This document shows, piece by piece, positions 44,421-56,288 of a DNA stretch of 64,000 bases. The stretch covers positions 23,870,001 through 23,934,000 of the forward strand of contig OZ316892.1 in the NCBI GenBank assembly GCA_973895155.1, read 5' to 3'. This DNA is from Marsupella aquatica (taxonomy: Eukaryota; Marchantiophyta). Both the position numbers and the translations under genes were made by a program. The first letter of the stretch is position 1, and each line of letters starts with the position of its first letter. The notes below the pieces were generated by a model. That model ran no database searches, had not been told where the DNA came from, and saw nothing but the letters and a program-made list of their open reading frames with translations.

Positions 44421-46465
44421 AACATTTCTTCACCTCTAAAATTGAAAAATTGAATAACCCTAAATCAAAATGTGCCACATCATCATTTTAGTCTCATAAT
44501 GTTATCATAGTGTTTTGACATATGTGTATGTCATAATTTTCTGGAATGTACAAAGAAGGTACACTCACAGTGTGTGTCATACAGTATGGATCCTGTCTAT
44601 TGCATGTGTCAAAACATTCCTGACCTGTTTGTGGTAAGCAGGTCCTTAAACCACTACTATGGGTATAAAAGACACTTTCTTACACTGTATGGTATTATAA
44701 GAGTAACTCATTTGTACACAAGGAAGGCAAAAAACGAATTTATTTATATTCATATTTAAAAAAAATATTTATTCATTTTTGAAACGGAAAAAACCCAACA
44801 GTAGATCTCATTGAGGTCTTTCTTTTGAGCCCTACATCGCCTTCTGAAATGGACGGACAAGATAGCTAGAGGCAAACAAAAATGGATGGCCAGGATGGAC
44901 GGAGTTCAAATTAGAATAGACGGCCCAGATCTGAGGAATTTGAAATCCACCAATAAGATAGAAGATATTTGTTTTCCTTTTTACTCCCTCAATACTTTAT
45001 ATTTTTGGCTGGAATTTTCACCATCCCTAGATCTAGGTGAGATCTTTCGTTTGAGCCCTTGATCACATCTAATGGTTGAGAATAGGTGCAGGGGTGAGCA
45101 AAATCCGATGGCTGCTGGGAGGCGCTCGGCGCAGAGAGCGCCTCGTGTTTTTTGAGGAGGGAATAAGTTTAGAGTGAGCCCTCCATGTAACCCGGAGACT
45201 CTTGTAAGAGGAGTTGTGGTTTACGCATCAAATGGTATTTTCATGTACTGATAAGTATTGGCACTTTGTAGTACAGTAAACATTGCACTTATTGGATAGG
45301 GACTGCTGGGAGGTATAATTTAGAGTGAGACTTCTTCGAAAGAAAATTTCTCAGTCAACAAAGAGGTGTAAACCATCTTCTAGTATTGATAAATGCACAA
45401 ACTTTTGGGTTACTTTGCACTTATTCCAAGCGCAAACCCCCATTTAGTGCATCGTATGCCTTTTTCCTCCTGTACGCACTGAGAGACAGGCAACTGTAAT
45501 GAGGTGCTAGGGTGGAAAAAGACCCGTGTTAGTATCCAAGCAAAGGCACACTATGCCATGAATAATTATGGAAAAGTAGCTCATTGCCTATGCATTGTAC
45601 AAATGTACAATATTGTCCATAGTACAGTAATTGATGTTGTTGTCAAGTGTAATTGAGATGGCCAGGCAGTTGAACATAGCAGGGAGTGCGCGAGCTATGG
45701 GGAGAGTGGCAGGTTGGGCATGGGAACGGTCCATCTCAGTATTTAGGAAGAAATGTCACCATTAGAAAAAGGAGTGGAATTACATATTCTGGTGTTTACT
45801 TAGATAGTTCACAACTTGATTGTTACGGCTAAGCATCTTGCCTAAATCTCACAGTTCTGCTTCTTGTAGAATAACTACGGTAGTATATAACACCGACGTG
45901 CCAAAAGCACCAAACCAGGAGACAAGATCCCAAAGGCAAAAGACCCAAGAAAGGGAAGGAAAAGTAAAATGTAAATACCCCAAGAGGACCAAAGAGACCA
46001 CACAAGCGAGAGAGTTTGCTGTAACCACAAAAGAACAAAAGCCCCCTAAGTAGTTGATTCCTCACATCATCATTTTCCACATTACACCAACCCAATTGTG
46101 ACAACAAAAGACCACATTAGGGGTGTACAGGAGACCGTGGAAGATCGCTCAATCAAGAATAATCAGTGGCACCTATTGGTACAGAATAGCTAAATTAATG
46201 ATCCTACTTGGAACTCCTTGCTTGCTGCTGCAACCATCAATTACAATGCAGGGAGCTCCCTTCAAGTCCATCAAAGGAGATTTGAAGTTAGTACACATCT
46301 TCTACTCAGTCCTTAGTATATGTTCAGAATGAGATCAGAAGTACCCTGCTACAACCAGTTTCTGGGGTTCTAATATTGACAGGCTGCTCATATGGATGGT
46401 CCTCCCTAGGGTGTAATGAAGTGATTTTTCAACTTTTTTTTGTGCCAATTATATACCTTGGCTAA
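44421..46465. other. Non-coding region downstream of the NAT gene
   Basis: No supported gene. About 45590-45730 (TTGTCCATAGTACAGTAATTG, GAGATGGCCAGGCAGT) resembles 52675-52800 on the other side of the NAT gene, so a repeat flanks the gene in direct orientation. Confidence 0.5.
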
Positions 46466-49400
46466 CTAAACCGACGTTATGGGTGGAATTATGAAAGTGT
46501 TGATATTCGGGGACTGGACTGGAGGAGGAAAGAATTTGTTCAGGCCCCATGGCAGTTTGTAGACCTCCATGTTGCGAGGATCAGCTCCAAAGGCATGAAA
46601 CTTGTCCCACCAAAGGAGCCCTCTGTCCTTTCGTGATGCCGCCATGGTGTTGTCCAACACTACTGTGATGATTACCACCACTGTTGTGCCTGACGAGAAC
46701 ATGGTATTCATAATGTCGTTGAACTGCACAACTCCGCCCACAAACCCAATTTTACGTCAGGCTAGAGAGAGAACCAAAGTTAGTCCGAAAGATCAAGGCA
46801 GCCCCTCTTGTTAATATATAAATTCAGACCTGAATGAATGATTGTGTCCCCATGGAACCAACCCACATTAGGTTGGCTTGCACTACATATATGGATCACA
46901 ATCGTTTGAAGGATGCAGAGATCATTTCTATTCAGGTCAGTGAAAGCCATGATTTTAACCTCAATCATTCTCATTGTCGGTACTGACCAAACGCCCAACA
47001 AGGCCGCAAAGTCTGGTCCGCACAAAATCTGATACGTTGAAAGGGTCTAAGTTTAATGACATGAAGCAGTAGAATCGAAGGGTCTTAAAGTAAATTCAAT
47101 GCATACCCAGCGCGAGTGTGTGTGCGAAGGTCCATGACCTGCTGCGGTTTGGTACTCTATGAAATATTGGGGAACAGACAAACCCATGAACAGCGCAAAT
47201 CCAACGATAAAGATATTCCGAGGGCAGTTCATGTTCGCAAATTGCAGACTAGATATTCCGATTGCCGCTGCACATACGATTATGGTCAGTGAGCCTCACT
47301 CTATAGATGCATTCTTTAAACCCCAACACACACGCGATACAAATATACTCTGCGTGCAAAGCAAACGTCGTGAACTAACTACAGTATAATTGTTCACAAT
47401 TAATAGCGTCTTCTCAATTAATGAAGATAGTGAGAGAAATGATATCTTACCAATTATTCCGAACATCACGCAGAAAACACCTGCAACCATTGGTTCTGGT
47501 ATGGATGCAAAAATTCCTCCAAATTTTCCTGCGAGGGCTCCAAAGTACAACTATAAGTGCGCCGGCCTTGTACTTCATTAATTGACCACTCACAGGACTA
47601 CATTCCTGCCAATAATATGGCACTCTATTCTTCACGAATCAGTTGGATGAACCCTGGGATACAAACAGTTTAAACCACTTGAAGAATTTCTGGACAGGAG
47701 TGATGAATATCACAAACCCAATATCGACAGCAGCAGCATGAATCCAGCTGAGATCTGCACCACTCGGCGACTTCCAACCTTTGTTGCTCCAATGAGCCCC
47801 ATATTTTCGCTGTAGACATCATTCATTAGCAGTCTAGTTGAATTGCTACTTTTGTACGTAGTCACAAAGCAGTAAATAATAAGCCATTGTATATATATCT
47901 AAAATTGCAAGAGAAGTAGCTTTTTGATTGCTCTGGAAAAATGGCCAGTCATGAACTTACGCAGAAACTGCTGATCCTGTTAATGCGCCAAACATTCCAT
48001 CCATAAGGATTCCTATTCCCTGTCCATGCATTTCACCTATTAGAAGGTAAAACTGCAATCTCCAAGACAATAAAATCGAAAGCAAAAATCAATGCCGAGC
48101 GCTTAGGGCAGCTATAGTTCTTTCAGAGCGCTCAATATCTTTATAACTAAGGTGGCGCACAGAAGAGTTTCTTGCGTTGATGATGGTCTATTAATGAGTA
48201 AGTAGCTTTGATTTGAATCTCAAGAGCTTGCCTCCCAGCCAATTCCTCGAGTGATGACATATGGTGGAGGAGGTGAGGCACCAGCCAGTCTTGACAGAGC
48301 GTAAAAGTTGCCAGTAGACTGAAAAAAACAAGAATGAAACATTAGAGTCTGGATTAGAATACCTTTAAATTGCATCAACTTTCGCTTCTTACGTACATGA
48401 AGGCCACGCGGAGATTTGATTCTTAGTTTGCAAATGGATTATAAGCGACAACTCAACAATCTCCCAGTCCAAGACAACCAAAACTGTGGCAAACAGTCGA
48501 GACGGTCACCTCCACTAGAGCAGCAAGAGCTCCAGCCATTACACCAAAAGTATGACCTGCATCAAATGTTGGAGGGCCCCATTGGAGTGGCCAAGGAACA
48601 CGTATCCTACAACGCAAGAGCTGTCTAGTTATCTTACTTGCCTTAATGTTGGAACTACACAGCACCATTATCTCTACAAACTGTAATAAATAGCAAAAAA
48701 CAGCGATGTACATAAGATCTTGAAAAATATTTGAACAGCTGTTTGAAACTTTGCTTGCACCTCGTGTACTCCAGGCTTCCCTGGGTTCACAATAAGTTTA
48801 AAACTAAGGTTCTTATGGATCCAGTGTAGTAAGAGTCAGATCCAGAACTCGGTCCATACCACGGAGCGGAACCAATTATGTGCGCGCGATCAGTGCGGCA
48901 ATGTAGTTTTCCTTTGTGAGTTGCATGAGCGTAAGCACCACTGACTGTCAGCAAATGGGCATATGCCCACGTTATAGCAATTCCAAGAATGACGGGGTAT
49001 AGCTCAAATATTGGAATGTCCCGCAATTTTATATGCTTCAGAAACTATGGCACATACATACACCATAGCCACAGTTGGAACAGGGTTGAATTAGTTGAAA
49101 TATAGGTGAGGAAAATTTCTTAAAACTGGAAACAACTATAACGACGAAAGTTGGACGATTACTGAATCCCAGGGAATAATGCAACGCTATCATGCACTGA
49201 CACGGGGATTGACGCTCGAGCTTCAAAAGTGGGATTCACATTTCAGTGCGACGGTTGAAGCTTATTTCAAATGCCAGCTGAATTTTGGTCAGTGCTTCTC
49301 GCCCTGTATCGTAAGTATGAATTATAAACATCTGACGATCAGATAAACGTACCTGTGAAAACGTTATTACAATGACAATTGCTGGAATGCCGATCTCGAC

Positions 49401-51583
49401 ACATTTTCCAACCTGCAGCACCGGCCCCACACATGCAAATAAGGCCAGAATCCTGTGTGAGTAGTGTCTGTGACTTGGATATATGCTCCATTTTAATGTG
49501 ACGTCGATCTTACCTAAGTGCAAAATGGCAGTGCCAAGAGTCATATTTTTAGTTACCAGCGGTTTAATGAATTAAAATTATTAAAAGATGGAGCACCATT
49601 CACACAATATCAGCCAGAGAGCACCCTTTTGATTTCTTAAAGCAAATAAGAAATTTCAGCACGTTTAAGGGATTCTGTCATCTACCAGGAAGTGGGAGAA
49701 TTTACTATTCTCGAGAGTATAATTATGTAGAGTGGTTCAATTCAATTTTTTGCTAAGCGGAGTCAAAGAGTAAAGAGTCCAAATCAAGGTGGCAGGTCTA
49801 GGCACCAACCCCTGGGAAGCCATATTCATATAGTCCCAGACCGACCATACAGATGGTGGGCGCAATTACAATGGGGCTAACATATCTGCAAACAAGAGCG
49901 GAGGTTAAGAATACCTCCAAGCACAAGCTTCACAACGAGAGAATAGAATGATAAACACACTGTAATGATCTCTTCAACATTTTGCAACATGAAATTTTGA
50001 TAAAATGTCGGGACCTTTCCAAATTCTTGCTGTCTCTCATTCTTCATTCAAATCCCATAGGAGTTACGTTTGTTCTCACGAGCTTAATTTGCCAGAAACT
50101 CAGCTATATAAAAGCACGAATGGATTTCTTATTCACAAGCGGATTTCAAAACGATTGTAGCTTATTCAAGTCCGTAAAGAAAGCACATTACCTGGTAAGG
50201 ATGCCCCAGAGCCCACTGAAGCCAAGAACTATATGCAAACTGGATGCCGTGATAAGAGCTCCCTGAATAGCTCGCATTGTATGAATGAATCTCTGTGCAT
50301 GATTTTCGGGTATGGTTCAATAAAACTTCTTTAAATTAAATCACTGAAATGAGTATTATAAGGCTAGCATATAAGATTCAACGCACCGGAGCACCCTACA
50401 TGCCCTCAAAACATTATTCAGCCAAGCAGCTGATGTATCGGCGATCTTTAGCAATCTAATCCACATGTTATTCCAAGACTGGGAATTTATATACAGGGAG
50501 AGTGGGAACTTGAGCTGCTGTAAGTGAACTGACCAATTGGTTGTCTTGAATGGCCATCAATTTGGGAGAGTGAATAACAGTTACAGTGGGAATTATAAAT
50601 GCAAAGGATCCTCCCACAACTGCAGGTAGCCTTGTCCCCAAAGTCGTCTGCAGCAATGTGTTCAGTCCCGAAACAAACAGCATGGTCTGGATCACCTTGG
50701 CCTTGTCTGCCTGTGTATGTAGCACACAAGAGAAGGATATCAGCATAAACCTGCACGATTTAATTAGTTTGATACCTTGAGTATTTTTTCCCGACCGGTT
50801 TAAATTTAATGGATTGGAATTAATTCATACTTTTAGGGCTAGCTGAAGAATAGATACTTATATGTGTGAAATGCATGCAGCTCGGATGTCCTGCTTACAT
50901 TGTTTCCTCCCATCATGGGAACAAGAAGACTGGGGATCATGACTGTGGACCCAAGAATCGTTAAATAGTGCTGAAACCCCAACAAGACCGCCTCCGCTGC
51001 ACAAAAAGTTACACATGCCCTTTCAATTATTTTCACATACAACAATCTTCACAGGCCATATGCAGCTCCATCCGCTCCCAAGGACTACAATAATTGAACT
51101 TGGAATGTTCAGGAAAGCAGACTGATTAAAGACACTTGAGCCTCGGATATCTGCTGAATAACAGCACATAGTGTTAATAGCACCTGTCGGGGTAAGTAAC
51201 GAGAGCACCGGCTGGGCGAAATCGCATCACAACGGTTCTAAATTTCAACTGCTTGTGGATTCTTTGCTGATTTGTGGAGCAGCAAGATCGAAAAAACCTT
51301 TTGCGAAGAGACAAATGGATGGAATTAGTGGGACTAGGTTTTATTTTCTAGTCCCCGGGAGAGCGACGGAACCGAAATTGTCCTATAGCCACTGTTGCTG
51401 CAGACTGACAGTAAAGAGAGTATATATCATACGCCAAGGTGGATTGTCGTTGATGGAATACTTGATGCCAGGCAGCTGCTCCGTCTGAGCATGTTGGAAA
51501 TCTTCCGGCTTAGCTGTGGCCTGATGCACATGCTTAGGACTGGACGGCCCGCTGGGTGCCGGTGATGCTGCCTCTGGTGCCAT
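46466..51583 (-). CDS. Nucleobase-ascorbate transporter (NAT/NCS2), intact
   Basis: Fourteen exons: 51583-51433, 50996-50899, 50710-50534, 50292-50192, 49885-49810, 49412-49353, 49035-48860, 48606-48510, 48318-48232, 48019-47961, 47809-47718, 47528-47451, 47267-47107, 46723-46466. They sum to 1671 bases (556 residues plus TAG) and keep phase at every junction. Twelve introns are GT-AG; the one after exon 9 (48231-48020) uses a GC donor (GAG|GCAAGC). Family hallmarks: GFQHYLTILGSTVMIP (TM1 QH), GTRLPAVVGGSFAF, CVEIGIPAIVIV, PTFDAGHTFG, and the signature ENMGLIGATK, fitting [QEP]NxGxxxxT[RKG]. About 12 membrane segments are expected in the plasma membrane, moving purines, uracil or ascorbate with protons; the plant substrate is often unclear. 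Length matches the plant family. The N-terminus is a Pro/Ser-rich cytosolic tail. Confidence 0.93.
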
Positions 51584-52560
51584 ATTTCACCAGTCACCAG
51601 TTTCTCAGCTTCTAACCTGGCACGCTTCTTGAATAACCAACCCCTAGCCTCCCTCTCTCTGTCTGCAAAAGTCCCAAACTACAATTAATCACAATCAATC
51701 ATTAATTGCATCATTGCAACTTTTCTAACATTCTCTGCGGCAAAATCATCGATCACACTCAACGCAATTATCATTATTGATTATTATTCCACCACTGCAC
51801 GCATCAGAGACTCACATGAAACCTAATAGTATCAGCCTATCCGACTCGAGAAAGAGTTATATCTTTCACGGTTACCAACAAAGCTTCACCACAATCACGG
51901 AGTCACTAATGCTCGAATTGATGATGACTCACATCTTCCTACCTCCTCCTCACCGTCAGACCTTCAAGATCGCTGCCTGGAGAAACCGTCGTTGGAAAAC
52001 CAGCCCGGTTGTGACCATCATCTTCACCGCATTATACATTTGTCTCGATAAACGTCCTCCTGCAGTAGCTTGTCTCCCAACTCACTGCTTGAAATAATGG
52101 CAAGTGAGCACAAACATATGTGTCAATGCATCGAAGGCAGTTGAATCCATTGATTACACTCTGCGCTGCATGAATCGAATGACAAGTGAGCACAAAGAGG
52201 GTCAGAAGGAGTCCGTCCGCAATACCTGCACGTACATTCAAGCATCTACATTAATGCGTAGCAGGCTCAGGACAGGTTGAATCGATCAGCAGTGCGGCGC
52301 AGGTTCACGTAGATTTTTCGATTGATCGATCGATTCGGCGAAGAATAGCGAGATCGAGGCAGATTTCTCGGAAGAGAAGAGAAGAGAAGAGAGCGGTAAC
52401 AAGGCGGCCAAGAAACCAGAACCGGTTTAGGTCGAGCGTGGCTGCATGCATGAAGGACGGACGGTCGGATGCGAGCGATGGCTTCCCAAGAGGCCTCTGG
52501 TTACGGTAGGAGAGAACGACGGTTCCTAGAAAATGGCCGTCTGGTTAACGTTACGCCCTT
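51584..52560 (-). promoter_or_regulatory. Upstream region of the NAT gene
   Basis: Read on the minus strand it contains a CT-rich tract (CTCTCTTCTCTTCTCTTCTC, 52371-52393), typical of plant core promoters or leaders, then AT-rich sequence up to the ATG at 51583. The plus-strand frame at 51777-52097 has no recognised domain. Transcript start not determined. Confidence 0.35.
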
Positions 52561-52659
52561 TTTATTTGTGGCAAAAAGCGGTCAAATACTTATCCAGACT
52601 TTTTGCCATCAGCACAGTACATAGGAAAAATGTTAAGTCACCAATTTATTACCAAATTG

Positions 52660-53035
52660 GCTCATAGTCTGTTCATATTGTCCATAGTAAGTGATGTTGG
52701 GTGGAACTGGTGCTGAGCATGTGTGAGATGGCCAAGCAGTATACTGCAACGAGTTGGTGAGTCAGCCTGGCAACTTTTTTGGCAGTTGGATTGCAAGGAG
52801 GGGGAAATTACAAAGAGAGTGGTGGATGGGATGCTCATTTGGGCCTGGGCAATGTGCTCAGTGGCACCTTTAGGTTCATCTCTTTGTGAAGCATGTCAAC
52901 ATAAGCCAACTGCCAATTAATGGTACTTCCCAGCAAATCTTGGCTATTGGTTGCCAGGCGGGTTGCCAGGTCTAGTCAAAAGTGTGGGAGGAAGGTGGAC
53001 TCAATGCCCCTCGTATATAACTCTTGTTTAAATAG
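52660..53035. repeat. Relative of the 45.59 kb repeat
   Basis: ATTGTCCATAGTAAGTGATG and GTGAGATGGCCAAGCAGT match 45610-45670 in the same orientation. No gene. Confidence 0.5.
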
Positions 53036-53044
53036 GCAGGAATT

Positions 53045-53475
53045 TACATTGTTACTAAAGATATTTGAATTTACAATACTATCATTGTTTTTTTTATTTA
53101 CAAAAATCAGCTTTTAAATATATTGTCACTAAAGATGTTTAAATTTATAATACTACCACTATTTTTTTTATTTACAAAAATGTCACTGTTTTTGTATATA
53201 GTTCTCCTAGTTACCTTGGTAAACTTGTTATCCATATACAAAATAGTGGTATTTTTATAAATAATAAAAAACAATGACACTATTATGAATTAGAACATCT
53301 TTAGTGACAAAGTAATCAAAAACTATTACAAAAATATCACAGTTTTCATATATTCTTCCCTTGGTTATTTTAGTAAACTTGTTGTCCATATAGGAAACCC
53401 TCACATTTTTATAAATACCAAAAAAAATGACAGTATTGTCAATTAGAATATCTTTGGTGACAAAGTACTTACTCG
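53045..53475. repeat. Nested AT-rich inverted repeats, MITE-like
   Basis: Left ends TTGTTACTAAAGATATTTGA (53047) and TTGTCACTAAAGATGTTTAA (53120) are inverted at right ends ATCTTTAGTGACAAAGTA (53294-53311) and ATCTTTGGTGACAAAGTA (53450-53467). Between them TTTTTTTATTTACAAAAA and its inverse recur, so one element seems inserted in or duplicated within another. No coding capacity. Confidence 0.6.
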
Positions 53476-53568
53476 GGGGTTTCACTTCCACAAAAATGGC
53501 ATATCACGTGCGACGAAGGATAGGGTCATTTTATTGGTTCTAAAGGAAAACTTAAGAATTTTTGTAGA

Positions 53569-53768
53569 AGAACAATAGGGTCTTTTAAATTCAATTTTGA
53601 GACTTATAAGAATATTAGGGTCTTTTTAATCCAATTTTTAGAATATTCCAAAAATATTCCAACTTTATAGGAGTTAAAAAATTAAAAAAAATTCTTACAT
53701 TTTAGGGGGTCCGAGGCCTAAAAACGTCGCAGGCGATGGGGAGGTCCCCATATAGTGAGACCCCCGAG
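53569..53768. repeat. Dispersed repeat copy B (about 195 bp)
   Basis: Same orientation and limits as 18339-18531; ends ATAGTGAGACCCCCGAG. Confidence 0.85.
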
Positions 53769-54255
53769 AGTACTTAAAAGCTGTCACATTTTATATGGAC
53801 TAAAAAGTTGACTATGAAAATAATTTAAATATTAAAAACAACCTGAGTTTTCCGAACTTAAAGCTCTTATGGACACAGACGTTTGCAAAAACACTAGGAT
53901 GGACAGACACAACTTGCATGGACACAGACGTAAACTTAGAATTTTGCTTGTATAGCACAGAATACATATTTCGGCAAAAGTGACTTGTAACGAGTTGTAT
54001 GACCGGGACCAGGAGGTTTTCCGTTGGTACTCCCAGTAGTCTGTCCATGACTCTGGTTTTCCTTCCCGCAACAACGAGCACAGGCTTCATTGGCCTTATG
54101 CGTTGTAAGGCACGGAACATGTCTACTAGGGTTCTTTCAATGTCTGTACTCAGCACCCTTTGCGCTATGAATGTCTGCAAACGTCTCTCTCTTTGCACGA
54201 TGACTGTTTGCAAATGTCGAAGATGATGTGAGTCAGTCGATTTGATTCACATTTG
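53769..54255. other. No clear gene
   Basis: A minus-strand frame (54213-53812) encodes RIRPMKPVLVVAGRKTRVMD with a plausible composition in its first 90 residues. I cannot match it to a family. Confidence 0.25.
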
Positions 54256-55000
54256 CTCGAAATTGCAAGACCTTTTCGTCCCCTTTGGAGCTGATCAAGC
54301 CGCCCCCTGAAATCAGCTGCAGGTCCCAGTAGCTAAACGTCGCATTGCAAGGTCAAAGCTAATCGCAGCTGCTGAAGTTTGAAGCAAACGTTTGCAGGTC
54401 AAGCTTGCAGCTCAACGTCGCAGCCGCCCCCTGCGTAGCTGAACTCAGCTGCAGGTCCCAGTAACTCAACTCGCATTGCAGCCCAGGAGTTCAGCAGCTC
54501 ATCAATGCAGTCGTTCAGCAGCTCGATGCAGCGCGAAAGAATTAGCACTTCAGCGGGGAAGTTCGCAGCTCATATTCGCAACTGTTAATGTTTGCAGCTG
54601 CACTGACTGATCCCGTCGCCTCCAGCTGAAGTTCGCACCTAAGTACATCCTGGGTTGGAATTGATTTAGCCAGAGAAAACGCTGAGATGCTGACATTTGA
54701 TGCATGCATTGTAAATGCAGGGAGCTGAGCAACAACACCCTTTGCAACGTTGCAGCTGAAGTTTGCTGCTGAAGGTTGCTGGTGAAGGTTGTTTGTAGCT
54801 GCTTTCGTTCGCAGCCTCTGTTTGGAGCGAAACTTCACAGGTGGTGTTTGCAGCTGAATTGCAGTAGCTTATCGCCTACAGCTAAAGTTTGCCCTTTCAG
54901 CAATTTTCATAGAGCTAAGGGGATCGTGTCCTGCATGAGGGGATATATTGCTTTACCCAAGGATCGCTTCACTCAGGGGATAGCTTTGCAAGGGATTGCT
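54256..55000. repeat. GCAGCT-rich degenerate repeat region
   Basis: CAGCTGCAGGTCCCAGTA occurs near 54315 and 54440, each followed by CTAAAC or CTCAAC then GTCGCATTGCA or TCGCATTGCA, a 120-bp imperfect duplication inside a longer stretch of GCAGCT words. Confidence 0.6.
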
Positions 55001-55549
55001 TCACCCAGGGAATACAAGTGCAAGGTGATTGCTTAGCATTTTTTGAGGTAACTTCAGGGTGAGAATCTTCGTCCTTTTCTAGCTCCTATTGTTTCCATGT
55101 TGCAGCCCTGTTTGATGTGCACAGCCAATTTGCAAACTGCCAAATGTATTTCCATGCACTCTGACTCGTAGCAGTGAATAGTTAGAATGTGCTCCATTGC
55201 TTTATTCAATATCTGTGGAATGCCGTAAACTCCCTCAGCTTCAGGAAGTGAATTGGAGTCTAATGAGCCTACGTCAAATGAATCAAATGTGCTGCCTTCG
55301 GTTCACAGAAGCTCATAATTCCTGTACCTAAGATTTGTACTTTATAAACACATGATTGGAGTGTAACTAGATGCTTACTTTCGTAGCCTCTCATCACAAT
55401 TTTCAACAGGGAATCTACTTAAATTAATGGAATCTTGTTAAGGTGGTTCAGGTACCTCTATTTGGAGCCATTTCAATCATCGCACAAGTGCACGTTCGCA
55501 CTGAATCCAAGGTCCAACATTCTTTCATCAGGTAATTGTCTTCAATACC
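55001..55549. other. Non-coding, possible leader of the 55550 gene
   Basis: No ORF of note. TCATCAGGTAATTGTC just before the ATG at 55550 could contain a splice donor. Confidence 0.35.
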
Positions 55550-56287
55550 ATGTCCTCTGCAAATCGTGCCCTACTTGATAAAGTTCCGACTGCAATTCTC
55601 CTTGTCTTCACTAGTATTAATTGTCAAGTATGTGCTTGCAGGGGTCAATTCATTCCCTTGCTCACAATCATGGATGTTGGGCAGTCATCTCATGTAGTAT
55701 GCTTTGATAGCGACCTTCAATCCATTTCTGAATTCCTTGACGAATGGAAGCCAGCATCCATTCCTTTCAACTACATTGAATGGCTGAATGTTAGCACCCT
55801 TCAGTCAAACAAGGAATTGGATTGCCTTGTCAATACAACAGGGTTAGCTACAGCTTGGGAATCATTGTGTCTTTCTTCTCACGAAAGGCTACAGAACTCT
55901 CATATTGAAAGTCTAGCTATTGCCAATAATGTCATGTCTGGAAAATGGATGATTTTTGTTGACAGCCATGCAGTAGACTCCCAGTGGGCAAAAATTGCTG
56001 CTGCCATTGTGAAAGGTAGTTTGGCAACTGATGCGAAGGTTTCCACCTGTCATACCAAACCTCTGAAGTCTGGGTTTCCGAAAGAGGAAAAGATCCCTGT
56101 TGGTCAACATGTCATTTGTGTGTGGTCTGATAATTTCACCGACATTGAGGGTGTTTTTGGTCTAAGGGATCGCCTCCGTCGTTTAGGGTTTACTGATACT
56201 ATGTTTTATAAGCCTGATGCATACTCTGTTTGCGGGGTGTATGCAGGCAATAGACTTGGCCTCTCGGCTGCTAAATACATAGCTTGA
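55550..56287 (+). CDS. Bles03/DUF1917-like (UPF0696) protein
   Basis: An open frame of 245 residues from ATG 55550. The C-terminal two thirds match the layout of the UPF0696/Bles03 family: SGKWMIFVDSHAVDSQWAKI, a KVSTCHTK segment, GQHVICVWSDNFTD and YKPDAYSVCGVYAGNRLG. Biochemical function is unknown in the family. The first 50 residues (rich in Cys and hydrophobics) may be partly leader or intron. The frame is unbroken, unlike most ORFs in the window. It is followed at once by the F-box-like ORF (ATG one base after the stop triplet), which in a plant suggests that the two are exons or remnants placed by a mobile element rather than an operon. Confidence 0.6.
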   Translation: MSSANRALLDKVPTAILLVFTSINCQVCACRGQFIPLLTIMDVGQSSHVVCFDSDLQSISEFLDEWKPASIPFNYIEWLNVSTLQSNKELDCLVNTTGLATAWESLCLSSHERLQNSHIESLAIANNVMSGKWMIFVDSHAVDSQWAKIAAAIVKGSLATDAKVSTCHTKPLKSGFPKEEKIPVGQHVICVWSDNFTDIEGVFGLRDRLRRLGFTDTMFYKPDAYSVCGVYAGNRLGLSAAKYIA

Positions 56288-56288
56288 C

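Noticed and set aside
46602-51488. Plus-strand ORFs within the NAT gene
   Set aside because: Antisense shadows of NAT exons or open stretches in its introns.
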